NCBI GenBank assembly: GCA_002390045.1 | Contig: DGSB01000075.1 | Location: 66,499-92,425 of the forward strand | Direction of reading: 5' to 3' | Origin: Fibrobacter sp. UBA4373 | GTDB taxonomy: Bacteria > Fibrobacterota > Fibrobacteria > Fibrobacterales > Fibrobacteraceae | Length of the DNA stretch: 25,927 nucleotides | Shown here: positions 22,411 to 25,927 of the stretch, piece by piece | Layout: every line of letters starts with the position of its first letter | Numbering within the stretch: the stretch's first letter is position 1 | Position numbers and translations under genes: made by a program | Notes under the pieces: model-generated | Databases searched by the model: none | What the model was told of the DNA's origin: nothing | The model's input: only the letters and a program-made list of their open reading frames with translations

Positions 22411-22749
22411 TCAAGAAAGAACTGCACGCAAGTCTTCGCCCCAAGGGGTCACTATCCCTAACGCGGATGCGGCTGGATTTTTTTTGGATTTATTAAAATT
22501 CTTGTTGATTTTTTCAATTTCTTCAGAAGCCTTATCTGCAAGCGCATTGATTTCTTGGACATGTTTGCCCAATTCCATATGAAGCTTATAAACACACTGG
22601 TATTTCTTAAAGAAATCAGCTTCTTCTTTGGAAAGCTTTTCTCCAGACGCAGTCTTCTTCTCAAGACCATTCATCAACCTGTAAAATTTAAGCCATTCGT
22701 CCTCTGTCAGAGGAGCGTTGGATGATTCTTTGTTGAGATTTTGAGACAC
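22411..22749 (-). CDS. Small helical protein of unknown function, last gene of the AT-rich operon
   Basis: The 112-aa product starts at a GTG (22747-22749); the next in-frame ATG is at codon 26. The start lacks a clear Shine-Dalgarno. Residues of about 14-90 are strongly charged and helical (EDEWLKFYRLMNGLEKKTAS, KASEEIEKINKNFNKSKK), with heptad-like spacing suggesting a coiled coil. There is no signal peptide or membrane segment. The end, TPWGEDLRAVL (101-111), resembles TPWGDEWRSAV at the N-terminus of the SNF2 protein, and the two genes share a 14-bp stretch there. It lies 40 bp after the tandem FISUMP gene and is probably part of the same unit. Confidence 0.6.
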   Translation of the reverse strand: MSQNLNKESSNAPLTEDEWLKFYRLMNGLEKKTASGEKLSKEEADFFKKYQCVYKLHMELGKHVQEINALADKASEEIEKINKNFNKSKKNPAASALGIVTPWGEDLRAVLS

Positions 22750-22789
22750 GGGAAAGCTTCTTTTTTTGAAGATAAGTTTGTTAATTCAT

Positions 22790-24106
22790 TCAGTCGTTTT
22801 TTACGCACCGAACCGGTGCGAAAATTTTTTTGTTCTCGTAGATATGTGCATACAATCTTTGCTCATCGCTGCCACGATCAAAAGCGTTACCTATGACAAA
22901 AGGACCGATATCACCATCGAGACTTCTCCAAAAAACAGTATAATAATCTCTAACTATAACATATTCGGAATTTAACTTTCTTTCAAGAGCCGGCTCCCTA
23001 GCTTCGCCATCTCCAATTACCCGCTCTCCGATATATCCCAATGGCAAAGCTGAAAAATCAATATGATCTCTACTACCATAACGAAATTTAGGACTTTCTA
23101 AATCGATGTTTCCAGCGGATTCTCTTAGATCAAACCAATCTTGTCTTGTTGACAAATGCCAGCCAGCAGGACACACTTTAACGGCCTCTTCTCTACTATA
23201 ATATCTTCCGTAGATCTGATCACCAAGATCAGGTTCATAACGATATTTCTTTTTTACCTTTTTGTAAACAGGTTCATCTATTTCGATGGTTAGTTTGCCC
23301 AATTTCTTTTTGACTTTTTTTTCACCAACTTTTTCTTCATCATAATAATCTTTTGAAAAAGGCTTTCTACAATCGGGTGAACCCCATAATCTATGACTTA
23401 CAAATTCATTGGCCGGATACTCCTCTAAAATCGTTGTTCGATCTTGATAAGCTCCATACTTGACTTTACCTGCACAGAAAGAATCATCTGTCCAAAAATC
23501 AAGGTTTTGTGCAAACCATGTTTTTCCTCCAACTGTTATAGTTTTGTATTTCTTTCCATCTCTTTTATCCGTATATGTCCCTTCTGTAAAGGATATTTTC
23601 TTATTATCATCTTGAACACATCGAATAGCTTCTGGATAGCGATTACCTCGTTCATCATATCCGAAGCCTCTTTCATTCAAGTAAAAATTTCCAAACGAAT
23701 GTTTTTCATTGTAATCTAAATAAAAAGTTATAAAATGATTGCCATTATATATGGGATTTGCATTATCCCATACAACACGTTCTTTTTCGCATTTAGACAA
23801 CCGTTCAACATCGAATTCCGTTGGAATATGCCATCCATCTGGACATAAAGAACAATTTTTTGCAGAAAAATTATCATATTTGAGACCCCCATTTTTTAAT
23901 TCATCATCTATGGGATAACTTTTACAACCTGGTTTTTGCGGAACATATCTCAGCTCTTGGATCATCCAGTTATTAGAACAGAAACGATGTGTCTTATATT
24001 CATTGCCATCTCTAGAATCAATCAAAACATCAGCAAATGATAATGAGCATAAGAATGCTAACGCTTGAAAAAAATGTATTATTTCAAAAAAAACTTTTTT
24101 TAACAT
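22790..24106 (-). CDS. Exported protein with two FISUMP domains
   Basis: The ATG at 24104-24106 is chosen because GGAGGT ends 4 nt before it; an in-frame ATG 12 bp upstream overlaps that site. The 438-aa product has a signal peptide (MLKKVFFEIIHFFQALAFLC, then SLSFA) without a lipobox. The first FISUMP domain spans about 27-165 (DSRDGNEYKTHRF, CPDGWHIPTEFDVERL, EAIRCVQDD). The second spans about 175-438 (DKRDGKKYKTITVGGKTWFA, VCPAGWHLSTRQDWFDL, FAPVRCVKND). The second carries an unusual Lys/Glu-rich insertion (EEKVGEKKVKKKLGKLTIEI, VYKKVKKKYRYE). It lies 16 bp after the GIY-YIG-like gene and is AT-rich like it. A surface or periplasmic role is inferred. Confidence 0.85.
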   Translation of the reverse strand: MLKKVFFEIIHFFQALAFLCSLSFADVLIDSRDGNEYKTHRFCSNNWMIQELRYVPQKPGCKSYPIDDELKNGGLKYDNFSAKNCSLCPDGWHIPTEFDVERLSKCEKERVVWDNANPIYNGNHFITFYLDYNEKHSFGNFYLNERGFGYDERGNRYPEAIRCVQDDNKKISFTEGTYTDKRDGKKYKTITVGGKTWFAQNLDFWTDDSFCAGKVKYGAYQDRTTILEEYPANEFVSHRLWGSPDCRKPFSKDYYDEEKVGEKKVKKKLGKLTIEIDEPVYKKVKKKYRYEPDLGDQIYGRYYSREEAVKVCPAGWHLSTRQDWFDLRESAGNIDLESPKFRYGSRDHIDFSALPLGYIGERVIGDGEAREPALERKLNSEYVIVRDYYTVFWRSLDGDIGPFVIGNAFDRGSDEQRLYAHIYENKKIFAPVRCVKND

Positions 24107-24122
24107 AGATACCTCCATTGTG

Positions 24123-24719
24123 TTAAGGTGCTGAACAAATTATTTTCCGCATATCGCCCAGTTTTTTTCGAAGATCTTTTGAAACCTGCTTGTTGCTTTG
24201 AATGTTTAGCGGATAGTAACCAAAATTAATTATACCTTCTTCTATTGCTTCCAAATCTTTTTTTGATTTCCTTGGATAATAGCTCCATTCCAATACGCAA
24301 TTTTCATCAATGAATGCATTCAGTTTTTCTTGAGCATCGCTATTTACTTCTGTGTTGTTTTTTAGCAACTTGAAATTTAGAAGAGCAGAAAGTGTTCTCC
24401 GAAGCGTAGATAAATATCCTTTTGTAACATTGGATACCGTGTGTTTTTGTTCAATATGCCACTTGAATCGTCCAAGGATTCCTTTCTTCTTACCAGCAGC
24501 AATACCAACGTACAACGCCGTATATTTTACATTGCCAAATATTTTATGTTGTAAGGACTCGTCAGCAAGACGTTTCCAGTCAACATCTTTGGAAATCCTT
24601 TTAAGTAGGGATTCAACACAATCGTCCTTAAACCACCAGCAATAAATGCCGACATCATTTCCGATTCCGTCCTTTGAAGACCGGATTTCGCAAACGGGTT
24701 TGCTGTGTTCAAATTTCAT
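24123..24719 (-). CDS. GIY-YIG-like nuclease family protein
   Basis: The ATG at 24717-24719 is used because GGAGG lies 8 nt upstream; it overlaps the stop of the preceding gene by one base (TGATG). The 198-aa product has GIY at residues 24-26 (DVGIYCWWF), YVG at 70-72 (TALYVGIAAGKKKG), then R84 and H88 (GRFKWHIEQKH), STLRRTLSALL (104-114), a Glu cluster (LEAIEEG, 156-162) and PLN (170-172). This order fits the GIY-YIG nuclease fold, in which the two Tyr, the Arg and the Glu are catalytic. The family form with STLRR..LL and ..PLN..SN is often annotated simply as GIY-YIG nuclease. It is co-transcribed with a DUF6884-like gene. The DNA or RNA target is unknown; a defence or DNA-processing role is inferred. 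Confidence 0.72.
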   Translation of the reverse strand: MKFEHSKPVCEIRSSKDGIGNDVGIYCWWFKDDCVESLLKRISKDVDWKRLADESLQHKIFGNVKYTALYVGIAAGKKKGILGRFKWHIEQKHTVSNVTKGYLSTLRRTLSALLNFKLLKNNTEVNSDAQEKLNAFIDENCVLEWSYYPRKSKKDLEAIEEGIINFGYYPLNIQSNKQVSKDLRKKLGDMRKIICSAP

Positions 24720-25198
24720 CACTTGCCTCCATTTAATAATTTTTTCCAACCCATATCATTAAAGTCTAAGTTTTCTTCTTTCAATGAATATTGTCCTCTT
24801 TTAAATTGGTAAAAGCGGCAATTTAAGTGTTTGACCAAATTCTTGTAATAATTCCGCCCGCCAAATATGACAAACTTGTCTTTTTTCAAATCAAGACCTT
24901 TTTCTTTCAGTTGTTCGAGAACCTTATTAGCCCATTGAGAATTGGATTCTATTTTTTCGTCATTGTTGTCGTGATCAATGGCTCCATTTTGTTTTAATTG
25001 AACATTATACAAGGCAATTTCATCATCCTTTTCAATCAAGTGATGCTTTGCTGAGATTATGTAGAAATCGTCACAGTGAAATTTTTTCACCCCTTTATCC
25101 CTAGCAAGCACGAAGGTTTTGCCTGTATAGAGTTCTTGAGCCTTTTTCTTCAATGGATTTTTGCTACCGCTGCACGCAATCAATGCGATTGTTTTCAT
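24719..25198 (-). CDS. DUF6884-like (YaaA-like fold) protein
   Basis: The 159-aa protein starts MKTIALIACSGSKNP, with the CSGSK motif at residues 9-13. AQELYTG (20-26), FYIISAKHHLI (45-55), QWANKVLEQL (89-98) and FGGRNYYKNLVKHL (112-125) follow. These match the usual DUF6884 layout (C-S-x-x-K, ELY, LSAKYGL, Y...L). The family is related in appearance to YaaA and has no settled biochemical role, though it recurs in phage and accessory regions. A strong Shine-Dalgarno (AAGGAGA) precedes the ATG. It is the first gene of an AT-rich operon, followed with overlap by the GIY-YIG-like gene. Assignment rests on motif recall without a database check. Confidence 0.75.
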   Translation of the reverse strand: MKTIALIACSGSKNPLKKKAQELYTGKTFVLARDKGVKKFHCDDFYIISAKHHLIEKDDEIALYNVQLKQNGAIDHDNNDEKIESNSQWANKVLEQLKEKGLDLKKDKFVIFGGRNYYKNLVKHLNCRFYQFKRGQYSLKEENLDFNDMGWKKLLNGGK

Positions 25199-25433
25199 TT
25201 TTACATCTCCTTATTTTTCTTCCAAATGCAGATAAACTGTCTGATATTTTTTTATAGTCACAGAGGCACATTTGTGTTCATCATCCGCAGTCAGCTTTAT
25301 AATGGGCGCAGCAAATCTTTGCATGACTGCGTGAGCGTTCGCCTTGCTCCCGGTTACTTAAAATTTGCAGATTTCAGAATGAGAACAAGAGCTAAACTCT
25401 CTATTTCGTTCTAATAATAAAACAAAAAAGAGC

Positions 25434-25467
25434 AAAACGCTCAAAAATTTACAAAAGAGAGCGTTTT
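25434..25467. repeat. Inverted repeat with terminator-like form
   Basis: AAAACGCTC (25434-25442) pairs with GAGCGTTTT (25459-25467) over a 16-nt AT-rich loop. A T run follows on the plus strand and CTCTTTTTTG on the minus strand. GCGTTTTTG then recurs twice more loosely to 25490. It may insulate the two flanking operons. Confidence 0.5.
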
Positions 25468-25515
25468 TGCGAGGAAAACTGCGTTTTTGAGGCAAATTGT
25501 AAAATCTATGGCGTA

Positions 25516-25528
25516 TTCCAACTTGGAA
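25516..25528. promoter_or_regulatory. Palindromic site upstream of the antitoxin promoter
   Basis: TTCCAACTTGGAA is a perfect 13-bp palindrome ending 5 bp before the -35 box. It is a good candidate operator for autoregulation of the toxin-antitoxin operon. Confidence 0.4.
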
Positions 25529-25533
25529 GGGGG

Positions 25534-25563
25534 TTGCCTTTTGAGCGTGTAAAAAGGTATATT
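25534..25563 (+). promoter_or_regulatory. Promoter of the toxin-antitoxin operon
   Basis: TTGCCT (25534-25539), an 18-bp spacer and TATATT (25558-25563) form a sigma-70-like promoter. The -10 continues as TATATTTAG, the same form seen before purU. The leader to the ATG at 25591 is about 20 nt. Confidence 0.5.
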
Positions 25564-25590
25564 TAGAAGGAACGTTATCAGAGTAAAACC

Positions 25591-25824
25591 ATGATAGCAA
25601 CTGCAAAAGGATTTTTCGATGGGCAGCAGATTGTGCTAGAACCACCTGTTCGGCTAGAAGCGGGACAGGAGGTTGTTATCGCATATACGGTCGTAACGTC
25701 CTCTGAAAAAAAGAATGCAAAAGCGGATCTCGTTGATTCGCTTATTGGTGCTATTCCCAATACAGGAAAGTCACTAGAAGACTACCGTTCAGAGAGACTC
25801 GAAAAGTATGCAGATAATGGTTGA
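25591..25824 (+). CDS. Probable type II antitoxin of a PIN-toxin pair
   Basis: The 77-aa product has an N-terminal beta-rich part (ATAKGFFDGQQIVLEPPVRL, GQEVVIAYTVV) reminiscent of AbrB/DUF104-like antitoxins. A C-terminal charged tail (SLEDYRSERLEKYADNG) could wrap the toxin. It should bind its own promoter through the N-terminal part and neutralise the PIN nuclease encoded next. The toxin start lies inside its last codons (overlap of 17 bp), the normal antitoxin-first order. The exact family is not certain. The ATG has only weak upstream pairing (CAGAG). Confidence 0.65.
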   Translation: MIATAKGFFDGQQIVLEPPVRLEAGQEVVIAYTVVTSSEKKNAKADLVDSLIGAIPNTGKSLEDYRSERLEKYADNG

Positions 25825-25927
25825 CACCAATGTTGTTCTAGATGTTCTGCTGAATAGAACCGCCCATGTGAACGAATCGGCAGCAGTTCTCAAGGCTGCA
25901 TCAGACGATATCCAAGAATTCATTTCG
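25808..25927 (+). CDS. PIN-domain toxin (VapC-like), cut by window end
   Basis: Only the first 40 codons are in the window. The product begins MQIMVDTNVVLDVLLNRTAH, which is the first strand of a PIN domain with the catalytic Asp in VDTN followed by D11 in VLDVL. VapC-type toxins cleave tRNA or other RNA. A second in-frame ATG (25817) could also serve as start. The remaining acidic residues lie beyond the window, so activity cannot be judged. Overlap with the antitoxin gene points to translational coupling. Confidence 0.75.
   Translation, partial: MQIMVDTNVVLDVLLNRTAHVNESAAVLKAASDDIQEFIS

Larger units (their letters stand above)
25199..25590. other. Non-coding interval between the DUF6884 operon and the toxin-antitoxin pair
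   Basis: This 392-bp stretch is AT-rich and shows no convincing gene on either strand. The part next to 25198 must hold the operon promoter, but no single box is compelling. Around 25321-25360 there is a more GC-rich block that includes ACTGCGTGAGCG (also at 19365-19376). The right part has the hairpin, palindrome and promoter listed separately. Confidence 0.6.

Noticed and set aside
22197..22427. A 76-codon minus-strand frame after the small helical gene
   Set aside because: Although its C-terminal part reads fairly well, the overlapping frame ending at 22132 has better codon use, and no start signal is present.
1..25927. CRISPR arrays, tRNA or rRNA genes
   Set aside because: No regularly spaced repeats with unique spacers, no cloverleaf with a recognisable T-loop, and no rRNA-like stretch was seen by eye.

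Overview
The window most likely comes from a Fibrobacter-type bacterium (Fibrobacterota). Three genes carry the Fibrobacter succinogenes major paralogous (FISUMP) domain, which is nearly diagnostic. The rest are compact housekeeping genes mixed with many lipoproteins and outer-membrane-like proteins, as expected for a Gram-negative cell. No tRNA, rRNA, CRISPR array or transposase was seen.

Layout. (1) 1-3059, minus strand: three exported proteins, namely a choice-of-anchor I beta-propeller protein, an M23 peptidase and a lamin-tail protein cut by the window edge. (2) 3090-4887, plus: a zinc-type CDF transporter overlapping a lipoprotein with YwqK/MORN-like repeats and a FISUMP domain. (3) 4923-8891, plus: a tight run of purU, a small membrane protein, pyrE, a lipoprotein and a beta-barrel-like protein. 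(4) 8902-12395, minus: a lipoprotein, a Na/Pi cotransporter and coaE. (5) 12425-13309, plus: purC, convergent with putP (13419-14963, minus), sharing a two-way terminator. (6) 15005-18448, minus: a large SWIM/SNF2 helicase. (7) 18481-20841: an apparent inserted cassette with a FISUMP lipoprotein and a two-domain glycosyltransferase. It is flanked by a 59-bp direct repeat that duplicates the 5' end of the helicase gene. (8) 20929-22143, plus: a TolB-like PD40 propeller protein. (9) 22411-25198, minus: an AT-rich operon of a DUF6884-like protein, a GIY-YIG-like nuclease, a tandem FISUMP protein and a small helical protein. (10) 25534-25927, plus: an antitoxin and a PIN toxin cut by the window edge.

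Three results stand out. The repeat-bounded cassette looks like a promoter/start capture: the copied helicase 5' end now heads a 35-codon leader ORF whose stop overlaps the glycosyltransferase start. The AT-rich DUF6884/GIY-YIG operon beside a toxin-antitoxin pair is the best candidate here for an undescribed accessory or defence module. Several first genes of transcription units have a -10-like box ending about 6-10 nt before the ATG and no Shine-Dalgarno sequence, whereas many internal genes have good ones. This suggests widespread near-leaderless transcription.

All functional calls come from reading motifs; no database search was run.
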